64,000 bases of DNA, taken from the NCBI GenBank assembly GCA_022448945.1, contig JAKVCV010000012.1, forward strand, positions 48,897-112,896. The letters are read 5' to 3'. The stretch is from Saprospiraceae bacterium. GTDB lineage: Bacteria > Bacteroidota > Bacteroidia > Chitinophagales > Saprospiraceae. A model generated the notes under the pieces. It did not search any database. It was not told where the DNA came from and was given only the letters and a program-made list of their open reading frames with translations. The position numbers were made by a program, and so were the translations under genes. This document shows positions 17,718 to 26,787 of the stretch, in pieces (within the stretch, counting starts at the first letter, position 1; every line of letters starts with the position of its first letter).

Positions 17718-19361
17718 ATGAAAAATAATACCTGGTGGAAATGGGGTAACCCGAATGAATCACAGCATTTATCAGAGTATCCTAAATTTATTTCTTTTTT
17801 GCAAAAAGAATGGGAAGGAGAACTTAAAGAAGATTTTAAAATTCCTGAAGCGTTTGATATTCCTGAACCTACTTTTAGAGAACAAGACTTCTGTACAATT
17901 TTTTCAAATTTACATAAAGATCAATTTTCTAACAGCAAAATTGACCGTTTACGTTATGCTATAGCCAGAAGTTATCATGATATCATAAAGGTATTCAGCA
18001 ACCAAATATTGACCTATCCTGATTTTATTATATATCCAGAATCTGAAGATGATATTATTCATATTCTTGACCGTGCGAATAAAAAAAACATCAAAATAAT
18101 AACATATAGTGGTGGCAGTAATGTGACAGGAGCGACAGAAGTTGAGGCTGACAATCAGCTTACAATGGTCTTAAATATGACAAGATTAAAAAGCTTGGTC
18201 GATATTGATACTGACGCAAATACTGCTACTTTTCAGTCAGGAATATATGGTCCTGAGCTGGAAAAAATATTAAACGAAAAAGGGTATACACTTGGACATT
18301 TCCCCCAATCCTTTGAGTTTTCTACGCTGGGAGGATGGATTGCTACCCGTTCAGCAGGACAAGAATCTGGTCTTTATGGCAAAATAGAAGATATGATTCT
18401 TGGACTAGAAGTTATAACACCAAGCGGCATAATTAAACATACAGATTTTCCTCGCCATGCCTCAGGAATTGATTTTCATCATTTGTTTGTGGGTTCAGAA
18501 GGGACTTTAGGTGTTATTACTAAAGCGAAAATGCGTATTTCAAAACTTCCAAAAGATTATATTTGGTCTGTTGCGCTATACAAAACCTTTGAGGAGGGAA
18601 CAAATGCGATCAAAGATATGGTTCAGTCCGGAATACACGCTTCAATTACCAGGTTATCTGATGCTACAGAAACCAAGGTATTGTCTTTGATGAGCAATAG
18701 TGTTAAAAGCACTTTTAAGAAGCAATTTGAAAAATTAATGAAATCACATCTCGATAAAAAGGGGTATGGCAATCCGTGTATATTGATGATGCGTTTTGCC
18801 ATTAAAAATGAAACCGACAGATATATGCCGGTAATTGCAAAAGCAATATGTAAAAAAAATGGTGCAACAGCTTTACCTGCCAATGTATCCTCTACATGGG
18901 AAGAAAAACGATTTGCCCTGCCCTATCTGAGAGATACTATGATAGAACATCGTATTATGGTAGATACCTTTGAAACGATAACCTATTGGTCTAACATTCA
19001 GAACCTATATCAATCAATCCACAACTCATTGAAAAAGAACAGCGATTTCTTTGATAAAAAAGGCCTTCTGTTTTGCCATATTTCCCATGCTTACCAAACT
19101 GGAGCATCACTATATTTTACAATGCTCATAAAACAGGAAAAAGACAATGAACTCGGACAATGGCAACGTTATAAAAAAGTAGTTTCTGATACCTTGACTG
19201 AATGTGGTGGTGCAATCAGTCACCACCATGGCGTTGGCAAAGACCATCAAATGTGGTACTTACAAAAACTAACAGGTGAATCAAAGGAACTCCTCAAAGT
19301 AATAAAAAAACATCTTGATCCCAATAATATATTAAATCCCAATAAATTGTATGACTCGTAA
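17718..19361 (+). CDS. FAD-binding oxidase of the alkyldihydroxyacetonephosphate synthase (AGPS) family
   Basis: The 547-residue flavoprotein has a PCMH-type FAD domain (about 95-275) and a C-terminal FAD-oxidase domain (about 285-545). It shows SGGSNVTGA, then GYTLGHFPQSFEFSTLGGW and YGKIEDMILGLEVITPSG, which closely follow the eukaryotic AGPS pattern (TLGHEPDS-EFSTVGGW and YGNIEDLV). Near the C-terminus HHHGVGK (H502-H504) matches the AGPS active-site triad of histidines. AGPS swaps the acyl chain of acyl-DHAP for a fatty alcohol to start ether-lipid synthesis. Other members of this fold oxidise 2-hydroxy acids, so substrate is inferred. The next two genes overlap it and concern glycerol phosphate and lipid phosphorylation, which supports a lipid role. 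ATG at 17718 follows a TACTTTTG element. Confidence 0.85.
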   Translation: MKNNTWWKWGNPNESQHLSEYPKFISFLQKEWEGELKEDFKIPEAFDIPEPTFREQDFCTIFSNLHKDQFSNSKIDRLRYAIARSYHDIIKVFSNQILTYPDFIIYPESEDDIIHILDRANKKNIKIITYSGGSNVTGATEVEADNQLTMVLNMTRLKSLVDIDTDANTATFQSGIYGPELEKILNEKGYTLGHFPQSFEFSTLGGWIATRSAGQESGLYGKIEDMILGLEVITPSGIIKHTDFPRHASGIDFHHLFVGSEGTLGVITKAKMRISKLPKDYIWSVALYKTFEEGTNAIKDMVQSGIHASITRLSDATETKVLSLMSNSVKSTFKKQFEKLMKSHLDKKGYGNPCILMMRFAIKNETDRYMPVIAKAICKKNGATALPANVSSTWEEKRFALPYLRDTMIEHRIMVDTFETITYWSNIQNLYQSIHNSLKKNSDFFDKKGLLFCHISHAYQTGASLYFTMLIKQEKDNELGQWQRYKKVVSDTLTECGGAISHHHGVGKDHQMWYLQKLTGESKELLKVIKKHLDPNNILNPNKLYDS

Positions 19362-20865
19362 GGAAAGGCTGAATACAACATGTTCAGATACATTTGATTT
19401 GGTTATTATCGGAGGTGGTATTACAGGAGCTGGTGTATTGCTTGAAGCTAGTAAAAAAGGATATAAAACACTCTTGATAGAAAAAGGTGATTTCTCAAGT
19501 GGCACAAGTTCAAAATCAGCAAAGCTTGTTCATGGAGGACTAAGGTATTTACAATTTTTTTATTTCAAATTGGTTAGGGAAAGTCTGGTCGAAAGAAACT
19601 ATTTATTAGAAACATACCCCCATATTGTAAAACCGCTTGAATTTATTTTCCCGCTCTATCAATCCAGCTTCAAATTCAGAATGGCAATGATATTATATCA
19701 AATGATGGGGCGACATGATATAATGCCTAATTATTCTTTTGCCAACAAAGAAAAAACACTCCATAAATTAAACGCTGTTAACAGCGAAAATTTAAAGGGC
19801 AGTTTTAGTTATTATGATGGCATTACCAACGATTCTAGACTAACAACAGAAATAATTCTTGAAGCCAAAGAATATACAAATGCCGCAGCATTAAATTATT
19901 TTGAACTCATAAACAGCAAACAATCTGATTCGCATTATACTTTAAATTGCCTGGACCACCTGAATAATAATCATGTAGAAATAAAAACCAGATATGTAGT
20001 AAATTGTGGTGGTCCATGGACTGATAAAATTCTTGATTGTTTAGTCCCTGAATCAGAACATTCTATGGCCCCGAGTAAAGGCATTCATCTGGTCTTTTCT
20101 CAAAATAGAATTCCAATGAAAAGTGCTTATGCCTTTTCATCATACGCCAATGACAAACGCATGTTCTATGCTCTCCCCTGGGAACATAATTCTGTTATTA
20201 TTGGGGTAACAGATACTGAATATAATGGAGATCCTGACAACATAGAGGTTAACCAAAATGATATTAATTATGTCTTACATGGCATTAATCGTTTTTTACC
20301 CGATCTAAATGTAACAGAAGATGATATTTTATACGAATTTGCTGGTTTACGTCCTCTGTTTAAGGAGAAAACTGCTAGTCAGGACAAAACCAGAGATTTT
20401 AAGATATGGTGGAACAATAATCGGGTTATAAGTTTAGCTGGTGGGAAACTCACTACATTCAGGGCAATGGCCAAGGCATTAACTCTCAAGTTAAAAGACA
20501 AACTCGAAATTAAACCTGCTGAAAAAATTGGCCATAGTAATATAAACAAGACAATTCCTGATTCTGTGAGTCCTGAAAAAATTAAGCACATAAAAAACAA
20601 ATATGGCAACAAAGACATCTATTTATTTAATTTAATTCATCAAAACCCGGAACTTGGAAATTGGCTTGATGAAGAATTTCAAATCCTAAATGTTGAAATT
20701 GCTTTTTTTATCAAACACCAGGACAGTTTTTATGTCGATGACATTCTAAACAGAAGACTTGCACTGGGATATATATTAAATAAACATCCCAAAAATAAAA
20801 TCATTAAAGAAAAGGTCCGTCAGATTCTAGAACAATATAAAGAACTTGTAAACAATGAAAGATAG
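19351..20865 (+). CDS. Glycerol-3-phosphate dehydrogenase/oxidase family flavoprotein (GlpD-like)
   Basis: The 504-residue protein begins with a dinucleotide-binding fold (VIIGGGITGAGVLLEA, GGGITG at 21-26) and then the family signature GTSSKSAKLVHGGLRYLQ. FAGLRPLF and SLAGGKLTTFRAM are further GlpD motifs, and a C-terminal helical domain follows. GlpD oxidises glycerol-3-phosphate to dihydroxyacetone phosphate at the membrane and passes electrons to quinone. The ATG lies 11 nt inside the end of the AGPS-like gene, so translation is probably coupled. In this context it may supply DHAP or act on an alkyl/acyl analogue; the sequence cannot decide. Confidence 0.9.
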   Translation: MTRKERLNTTCSDTFDLVIIGGGITGAGVLLEASKKGYKTLLIEKGDFSSGTSSKSAKLVHGGLRYLQFFYFKLVRESLVERNYLLETYPHIVKPLEFIFPLYQSSFKFRMAMILYQMMGRHDIMPNYSFANKEKTLHKLNAVNSENLKGSFSYYDGITNDSRLTTEIILEAKEYTNAAALNYFELINSKQSDSHYTLNCLDHLNNNHVEIKTRYVVNCGGPWTDKILDCLVPESEHSMAPSKGIHLVFSQNRIPMKSAYAFSSYANDKRMFYALPWEHNSVIIGVTDTEYNGDPDNIEVNQNDINYVLHGINRFLPDLNVTEDDILYEFAGLRPLFKEKTASQDKTRDFKIWWNNNRVISLAGGKLTTFRAMAKALTLKLKDKLEIKPAEKIGHSNINKTIPDSVSPEKIKHIKNKYGNKDIYLFNLIHQNPELGNWLDEEFQILNVEIAFFIKHQDSFYVDDILNRRLALGYILNKHPKNKIIKEKVRQILEQYKELVNNER

Positions 20866-21778
20866 CCAAAAAATCACCTTTATTCTCCATGGCAAATTAA
20901 AACACATTGATAAAGTCCAGAAACGTATTTCCTCTGTTTTTGAAAATGGTTTTGATATTGACTTCAGGCTCACTGATCCTGACAACGGCGCCAAAAATGA
21001 AGCTAAAGAAGCCATTGAAGCCAAAGCTGATTTTGTCATTATTGCTGGAGGTGACGGTAGTCTTAATGAAACCATTAATGGTTATATGGCTACTGAAGAG
21101 CAATTTAGGAATCATGTAATTCTAGGAGTTTTACCTATGGGGTCAGGAAATGATTTTGCAAAAACTATTAAGGTTCGAAATAACTTAAATGAACTAAAGG
21201 CTATGATAGAACAGCAATCGTTCCTAAATGTAGATGTAGGTTCTATGCATTTTGAAAATTTATCCGGCAAAAGGGATCAGCGGTATTTTATAAATATTTC
21301 TGATATCGGAATTGGTGGAGATGTTGCAGAAAACCTTGCCAAGGGTATGAAATTATTTAATGCAAATATTACTTATACAAAAGCTATCGTGTCCTCCTTT
21401 TTAAGATATAAAAAACAACATGTTGAGTTGACAAGTCCAAATTATAGATGGAGTGGAAAAATGCTAAGCCTCTGTATGGCCAATGGGAAATATTTTGGAA
21501 GTGGGATGTGCATCTCCCCTGATGCATGTATAAATGACGGAAAAATTGAACTTACTATTATGGGTAATGTCAGTTTGTGGGATTATGTTAAAAACCTTTC
21601 CAAAATCAAAAAAGGTGAAAAATTAGATCACGATGAAGTAACTTATGCTACAGTTGAAAAATGTTCGATACAGGCTCCATCGCCCTGCCCCATTGATATG
21701 GATGGAGAATTTATTGGCTACACTCCTATTGAAATGAATATAATAGAAAACGCGGTTAGAATAATAGGGAGACATTAA
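20855..21778 (+). CDS. Diacylglycerol kinase catalytic-domain protein (DagK/YegS-like lipid kinase)
   Basis: The 307-residue protein has the lipid-kinase glycine motif AGGDGSLNE (64-72) and VLPMGSGNDFAKT (92-104), both characteristic of the DAGK catalytic family with an NAD-kinase-like fold. The C-terminal beta domain ends with CPIDMDGEFIG, also conserved. Family members phosphorylate diacylglycerol, other lipids or sphingoid bases. Its ATG overlaps the end of the GlpD-like gene by 11 nt, the same overlap length as the previous junction. In the operon it may phosphorylate a neutral alkyl- or acylglycerol back to the phosphatidic level. Confidence 0.9.
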   Translation: MKDSQKITFILHGKLKHIDKVQKRISSVFENGFDIDFRLTDPDNGAKNEAKEAIEAKADFVIIAGGDGSLNETINGYMATEEQFRNHVILGVLPMGSGNDFAKTIKVRNNLNELKAMIEQQSFLNVDVGSMHFENLSGKRDQRYFINISDIGIGGDVAENLAKGMKLFNANITYTKAIVSSFLRYKKQHVELTSPNYRWSGKMLSLCMANGKYFGSGMCISPDACINDGKIELTIMGNVSLWDYVKNLSKIKKGEKLDHDEVTYATVEKCSIQAPSPCPIDMDGEFIGYTPIEMNIIENAVRIIGRH

Positions 21779-21821
21779 AACGAATGACTTGTTTCTATGA
21801 CTAAAGGATTAAAATTATTGT

Positions 21822-23432
21822 TCAATATTTTACAAACTTCATTGTATGCTCTCTCCCATCAGTCACTAATTCAAGTACATAAACTCCGCGGGCTAAATGC
21901 CCAACATCAAAATTCCAATAGGAAATGGTAGGTGCTGAATTGTTCAAAGACCAAGTGGCTACAGGTTGGCCTGCACTATTATATATCCTTATAGGATGTG
22001 CTCCTTCATAAGTTAAAGCAGCTTTTATAGTAAGTAAATCCGTTACAGGAGAAGGGTAAACATCCAACAAATTTCCGGATTCAGGTACCGTAAAATACTC
22101 TGCCAGTTGTTTCATTGCGCGGCCAATGTTTAACCGACCACCAGATACTGATTTTTCAAAAGTTTCCTTTTTATCAACACTATTCAATAAAATAGATTTT
22201 ACTAATAAGGCTGCTTTTTGAGGAGACTGCTGAATCAGAGCAGACCAACTGATATTTTGATAACTATACATTAATGCAATAGCTCCTGTTACATGTGGAG
22301 ATGCTCCGGAAGTGCCTCCAAAATCACCATAACCATTATTCCACCTTGTACTTTTACTTTCAGCGGGAGCAAATAACTCAACGGACTTTTTACCATATCC
22401 TGCTACCTGTTTATCTTCTGCAGAACTTTCACTTACGCCTAGTAAATATTCCGAATCACAGGTACATGGCATATCACCGGATTGATCAATATCATCATCA
22501 TAATTTGTTGTAGCTGCAACATTTAAAATACCAACTGAACCTAATGAATCATATAGTGCACACCAGATGGGATGATCCTCTGCCCATGCCCAATCAATAC
22601 CCCAGGATGAATTTGTAGAAACTACAAAAGCTCCTTGTTGTCCATTGGTATTATTATATTTTCTACGCATTTCCATAATATAGGAATAGCCTTCTATTAC
22701 ATTTGAAATTTTGGTGATCTCAGTACTGGTATGTGCGCTGAGCAACATCAGTTTTATATCCCAATTTATACCTGAAATTCCAATTCCATTATTACCTACT
22801 GCTCCAATTATTCCCATTACAGCGGTACCATGATTACTAAGATTTCCATAATTATGCTGATCGGTATTATAAACCATTTGCCAGCCAGTATAATCATCGA
22901 TATAACCATTTTGATCATCATCAATCAGATTATTTGGTATTTCAGCATGATTATGCCAAATATTATCAAATACATCTTCATGATCAACATAAAATGAACC
23001 ATCTACCACCGCACATACAATGGTATCACCATTGGGCGTTAAACCTCCAGTAGTGTATTCCCATGCTTGTTCAATATTAATGGTATCCAATGCCCATTGG
23101 GTATCGTATAATAAATCATTAGGTTGATTTCGCCATTGTATTAATTTATTATTTTGTACAAACCTTACAGATTCATGATTTCGACAATCTTCTTCAAAGT
23201 TTACAGCATTATATACTTCTACCAGATGAATATTCATCGATCTTGAAAGCAACTTTTTATATTCAATAGAAAAAGTCCGCTGTTGAAAAGAAAGTAAGAA
23301 TGAACGGATTTGAGCCTTGGATTGCAACATGATAATCCATTCCTCAGATTTTACTTTTGAAGATTTAAATTGTGCATTAACGGGATTTGATAGTGTACAA
23401 ATGGTAATTAAACAAAGAAGCGTTTTGTACAT
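21822..23432 (-). CDS. T9SS-exported S8-family subtilisin-like serine protease
   Basis: The 536-residue protein has a signal peptide (cleavage near NPVNA-QF), a pro-region (about 21-105) and a subtilase domain with the catalytic triad D144 (AVVDGSFYVDHED), H201 (NHGTAVMGIIG) and S375 (GGTSGASPHVTG). A T9SS type-A sorting domain closes it (about 456-536, LDVYPSPVTDLLTI to ARGVYVLELV). It should be secreted and activated by pro-region removal. An N-glycine-rich calcium-type loop DDDQNGYIDDYTGW (171-184) is typical of this group. The gene converges with the lipid operon, 43 nt away. Confidence 0.94.
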   Translation of the reverse strand: MYKTLLCLITICTLSNPVNAQFKSSKVKSEEWIIMLQSKAQIRSFLLSFQQRTFSIEYKKLLSRSMNIHLVEVYNAVNFEEDCRNHESVRFVQNNKLIQWRNQPNDLLYDTQWALDTINIEQAWEYTTGGLTPNGDTIVCAVVDGSFYVDHEDVFDNIWHNHAEIPNNLIDDDQNGYIDDYTGWQMVYNTDQHNYGNLSNHGTAVMGIIGAVGNNGIGISGINWDIKLMLLSAHTSTEITKISNVIEGYSYIMEMRRKYNNTNGQQGAFVVSTNSSWGIDWAWAEDHPIWCALYDSLGSVGILNVAATTNYDDDIDQSGDMPCTCDSEYLLGVSESSAEDKQVAGYGKKSVELFAPAESKSTRWNNGYGDFGGTSGASPHVTGAIALMYSYQNISWSALIQQSPQKAALLVKSILLNSVDKKETFEKSVSGGRLNIGRAMKQLAEYFTVPESGNLLDVYPSPVTDLLTIKAALTYEGAHPIRIYNSAGQPVATWSLNNSAPTISYWNFDVGHLARGVYVLELVTDGREHTMKFVKY

Positions 23433-23792
23433 ATTAATAATTTATATGAAGTAGATATACTTATATTATTAAGTTGCAAAATTAATGCCTTTAACCTAAT
23501 TAAAGTGAATTTAACATCAATCTTTAATTGATTATTTATGTTAAGCAAGTACTATTTGATAATCTGTATTAATCAGTTAATAAATACGATGCGATAGAAT
23601 TTCCTATAATTTTACTATAGAGCGAAGGAATCAAACAGAAAGACAAGATAAAGAAATATCAATTAAATGAATAAAATTTGAAATATCAATTTTATTAAAC
23701 TTAAAATACTCTATAATTAATAAGAAAAGACCATAAAGGAATGAAACCCTTATGGTCTTACAAGTGTGATTTATAATTAAATAGTATGTTGC
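23433..23792. other. Intergenic region between two T9SS cargo genes
   Basis: The 360-nt gap follows the 23793-25145 gene on the minus strand and precedes the subtilase gene. It holds the hairpin terminator at 23727-23759 and presumably the subtilase promoter. Apart from these I see nothing. Confidence 0.4.
23727..23759 (-). terminator. Hairpin terminator of the 23793-25145 gene
   Basis: AAGACCATAAAGG pairs with CCCTTATGGTCTT (12 of 13 positions) across a 7-nt loop, 34 nt after the stop codon of the minus-strand gene. The downstream minus-strand sequence starts with TTCTTATT, so the U-tract is weak. Confidence 0.6.
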
Positions 23793-25145
23793 TTATTCTT
23801 TGATTATATTTTCAGAAAAAATTCCATTTTCTGGCATAATTACCCTAAGTATATACATACCAGGAGATACATCATTTATATTAAATTTAATATTATTTGA
23901 TGACTCTTCTGATTCTTTCATTAAAATACCTAACTCATTATACAACTGAACAACTACAGGTTCAGAAATATTATTTTCAATTGAAACATATACGTCATTG
24001 CTTACTGGATTAGGATAAACTAAAATTGAAGAATGATAATCTAAGTAAGCTGACAAAATTTCAGAAAATGAATAATTCCCATCTTTGTCAGTAAATTTTA
24101 AACGATAATAAGAGGTACCTTTAAGTGGATCCTCATCTTTCCAGGAATATTCTGAAATATCATAATTTGTTCCTGCTCCTTTGATGTTAACTAAATCGTT
24201 AAACGAAATAGCATCAATACTCCTTTGTATTGTAAAATAATCATTATTTAATTCTGTCTGGGTAACCCAATTGAGATCAATTCCCTGACGAGTAATATTT
24301 TTAATATAAAATTTTGATAGCTCAATGGGGAATGTTCCAATGGTATTTAAGCATGTTCCAATTCCACAAAGACAAATGGTAACATTTACACCCAAAACAC
24401 CTGTCATTACATCAAATCCACCTAATGGAAGTCCTTCATCGCATATATCAACGAAACCACCCTGACCGAAAGTACCAACATTAGTAGTGAGCCCACCCAC
24501 TTTAAAACTACCACAACCTACGCCCAAATCATCAATAATAGAATAATTTGTAAAATCTTCTGATATCTCAATACAACCACTGTTCCTTGTAGTACCATTT
24601 AGGCTGTTGACCATATTGTTTCCTACTTCTATAAAAGCACCAACATCATTTGTTAATAAAGCATGACATTCTAAATCTGATGCAATAATTAATTCTCCAC
24701 TATTGTTAAATTCATCTCCCTTAATATTAAGTGCATTTGTTACGCTGAACATACTATCATTGTTCACCTTGCCTGCATCCATTACAAAATTGGATGTTAC
24801 AGCATAGGCCCCAAAGTTATTAAGAGTCACAGTAGAGGAAGTCATTGACATATTTGCTGTCAAAAAATCACCATAATTATTTAATATACCATCATTTAGA
24901 ATTACAGTTTTAGGTTTACAAAAACCCATATTACATAATTCTCCACCATTCAATTCTATTTTATCACCTCTATAGAATCCTGTTTGTGTTATACATAGTG
25001 TTTGTGTAGGACCCAAATTATAATCTGAGTCATCATATCCATTAATAATAATTGTACATGAAGTACATTGTGAAAAAACATTGAGATAACAACAATGCAT
25101 TATTAGAATTATCAGGACAGAAGCTAAGTTAGTTCTAATATCCAT
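23793..25145 (-). CDS. T9SS-exported surface protein of unknown function
   Basis: The 450-residue protein has a signal peptide (hydrophobic LIILIMHCCYLNVFSQ). The region of about 28-270 is a low-complexity beta-rich array in which NNxG/NNS-type turns recur (for example LNNFGAYAV, VNNDSMFSV, FNNSGELII), suggesting a beta-solenoid. A fibronectin-like segment (about 285-365, FTIQRSIDAISFNDL to YYRLKFTDKDG) precedes a T9SS type-A sorting domain (372-450, VYPNPVSNDVYVSIE to SPGMYILRVIM). No catalytic residues were seen, so it may be an adhesin or structural surface protein. A hairpin terminator follows. Confidence 0.85.
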   Translation of the reverse strand: MDIRTNLASVLIILIMHCCYLNVFSQCTSCTIIINGYDDSDYNLGPTQTLCITQTGFYRGDKIELNGGELCNMGFCKPKTVILNDGILNNYGDFLTANMSMTSSTVTLNNFGAYAVTSNFVMDAGKVNNDSMFSVTNALNIKGDEFNNSGELIIASDLECHALLTNDVGAFIEVGNNMVNSLNGTTRNSGCIEISEDFTNYSIIDDLGVGCGSFKVGGLTTNVGTFGQGGFVDICDEGLPLGGFDVMTGVLGVNVTICLCGIGTCLNTIGTFPIELSKFYIKNITRQGIDLNWVTQTELNNDYFTIQRSIDAISFNDLVNIKGAGTNYDISEYSWKDEDPLKGTSYYRLKFTDKDGNYSFSEILSAYLDYHSSILVYPNPVSNDVYVSIENNISEPVVVQLYNELGILMKESEESSNNIKFNINDVSPGMYILRVIMPENGIFSENIIKE

Positions 25146-25657
25146 AATTTAAAGAGTTGCAAACTTAAGTATATGAAACTTTCGAATTGGTAAGTCTAAG
25201 TATTGTATATATTCACCAAATATTTAGTTTTTTATCAGTTTAATAATGAAAATTACGTTCAAATACCTAACAGGTTATATAATATATTTTGAAATAATCA
25301 GTTACAAAAGTATTATTAACCAAGTTTATGCCACTTATAAATATTACTGATAATCAATGGTTTATGTCTATCTAAAAATTATAAAAAACTCCATAATCTG
25401 GAATAATTCCATATTATGCAAAATATTTTGATTATATAAGATAAAAACAGAAATACTTAACAAGCTAATTTTTTGTGTTAAGGCGACTGAAAATCAAAAC
25501 GCTCGATAAATGCATGAATTAGCAATGAAAAAAGCAAAATCTAAGGCAATAAATTGGCTTATTTTTTATCAAATATAAGCTGTCGATTCATTAAGTTAAA
25601 ATGTATTTTGTACCTTGGCAGGAGATTATGTTATAATAATTCAAATCTTATTCAACT
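25146..25657. other. Divergent intergenic region upstream of the small membrane protein
   Basis: This AT-rich gap of 512 nt separates divergent genes. TACCTTGG at 25611-25618 is close to TAnnTTTG and lies about 40 nt before the 25658 start, so it may be that gene's -7 element. No RNA structure or further coding frame was recognised. Confidence 0.35.
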
Positions 25658-25870
25658 ATGAAGGAGTTTATTGTCGTATTCGCTTTGGTCTTTTCGATTT
25701 TTTTCATTTCATTTTTACTTATCAATATTCGTCAGATATTCGTTGGTAAAAACTTTAGAGGAACTTGTGCCCAAAACAACCCATTACTTCAAACTAAAAT
25801 TGGAGAATGTCAGATTTGCGGTAAAACTGAGGATGAAGAATGTAAAAACACTGATTTAGGCAAAACATAA
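25658..25870 (+). CDS. Conserved small membrane protein with a C-terminal cysteine motif
   Basis: The 70-residue protein has one N-terminal hydrophobic helix (about 4-24), then GKNFRGTCAQNNPLL and IGECQICGKTEDEEC. This pattern, with one helix, a GTC..NNPLL segment and a CxxCGK...C cluster, is shared by small uncharacterised proteins annotated in Bacteroidota as membrane or secreted protein. Four cysteines (one plus a CxxC plus one) could bind metal or form disulfides. It is convergent with the PASTA gene, 16 nt away. Function is unknown. Confidence 0.75.
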   Translation: MKEFIVVFALVFSIFFISFLLINIRQIFVGKNFRGTCAQNNPLLQTKIGECQICGKTEDEECKNTDLGKT

Positions 25871-25886
25871 TATAAAATACTCCAAC

Positions 25887-26747
25887 TTATTCTGTCGTAT
25901 TTTCGTCATCATCACATCCCTCTGGATAATCACTCATTAACCATAGGTCAATCCCAGAACCCATTGAAGCTACAATCCCAGGGTTAGGGCTTTGACTATA
26001 TACCCATGCGGATAGTGTATCTGTAATAATACCTTGTGTATGTATTTCTCCTAAATTGAACTTCATACCTTTTATTGCGAATTCAGCTGCATCATAACGG
26101 TCGCAAATCAAATCAGGGACAAACTTTGGCATCCCATCAACACCTTCAATAAGAACTAAATCTATTACAGAATTTTGTGGTATTTTTTGAGGTTTTTCTG
26201 GAGGTTTTTCTCCTGCATTAGGATTTGCCTCAATAAATAAGGGCACACCATTCATTGATGCTTCAACAACTGTATTTTTTGCTTTTCCGCCTTTTCGATA
26301 AGTAAGGTTTCCAATTTTTAAGTTACTACGTTCTAAATACCTGGCTACATATTTTCTATCACGTCCTATAATGCGGTCATAATATAAATTGACCGTACAT
26401 TCATTATAACCAGTAATAGTAAGATAAATTTTTCTGCTTTCTTTAACACGTTTCTGAGGTTTTGGACTTTGTTCTTTGATTAAACCACCCAACCCAGTTC
26501 CAGGACAAATAGAGTCTACAACTACAAAACCTAATTTTCTGGTTTCCAACAATTTTGTTGCTTCTTCAATTTTCATATTAATAAGATCTGGTGTTCTTAT
26601 AGATTCACTATGAAGCGTATAATAATCAAGCGACCACATCAATATTTTGACCAAAACAAATGTCAGAATAATGACTCCCGATATATTAATTAATATATTC
26701 TTACGGATAAACCAAATGTCCTTAAAAAAATTAGGAATTTTACTCAT
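25887..26747 (-). CDS. Single-pass PASTA-domain protein
   Basis: The 286-residue protein has a short cytoplasmic N-terminus, one transmembrane helix (about 18-40) and an extracytoplasmic region with about three PASTA modules (about 50-115, 115-205 and 208-275). Typical features are TPDLINMKIEEATKLLETRKL and QSPKP in the first, and VPDLICDRYDAAEFAIKGM and SQSPNPG in the last. PASTA domains can bind peptidoglycan. There is no kinase domain, unlike PknB/StkP. It starts 40 nt after the tandem ddl gene on the same strand, so both may form a cell-wall operon. The tail is acidic (GCDDDENTTE). Confidence 0.87.
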   Translation of the reverse strand: MSKIPNFFKDIWFIRKNILINISGVIILTFVLVKILMWSLDYYTLHSESIRTPDLINMKIEEATKLLETRKLGFVVVDSICPGTGLGGLIKEQSPKPQKRVKESRKIYLTITGYNECTVNLYYDRIIGRDRKYVARYLERSNLKIGNLTYRKGGKAKNTVVEASMNGVPLFIEANPNAGEKPPEKPQKIPQNSVIDLVLIEGVDGMPKFVPDLICDRYDAAEFAIKGMKFNLGEIHTQGIITDTLSAWVYSQSPNPGIVASMGSGIDLWLMSDYPEGCDDDENTTE

Positions 26748-26787
26748 AATTATTTAGTCTTTTTATTGACAAAAAAATATATAATTT

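Noticed and set aside
21779-21821. Bidirectional terminator between the lipid operon and subtilase
   Set aside because: The 43-nt gap has no clear inverted repeat.
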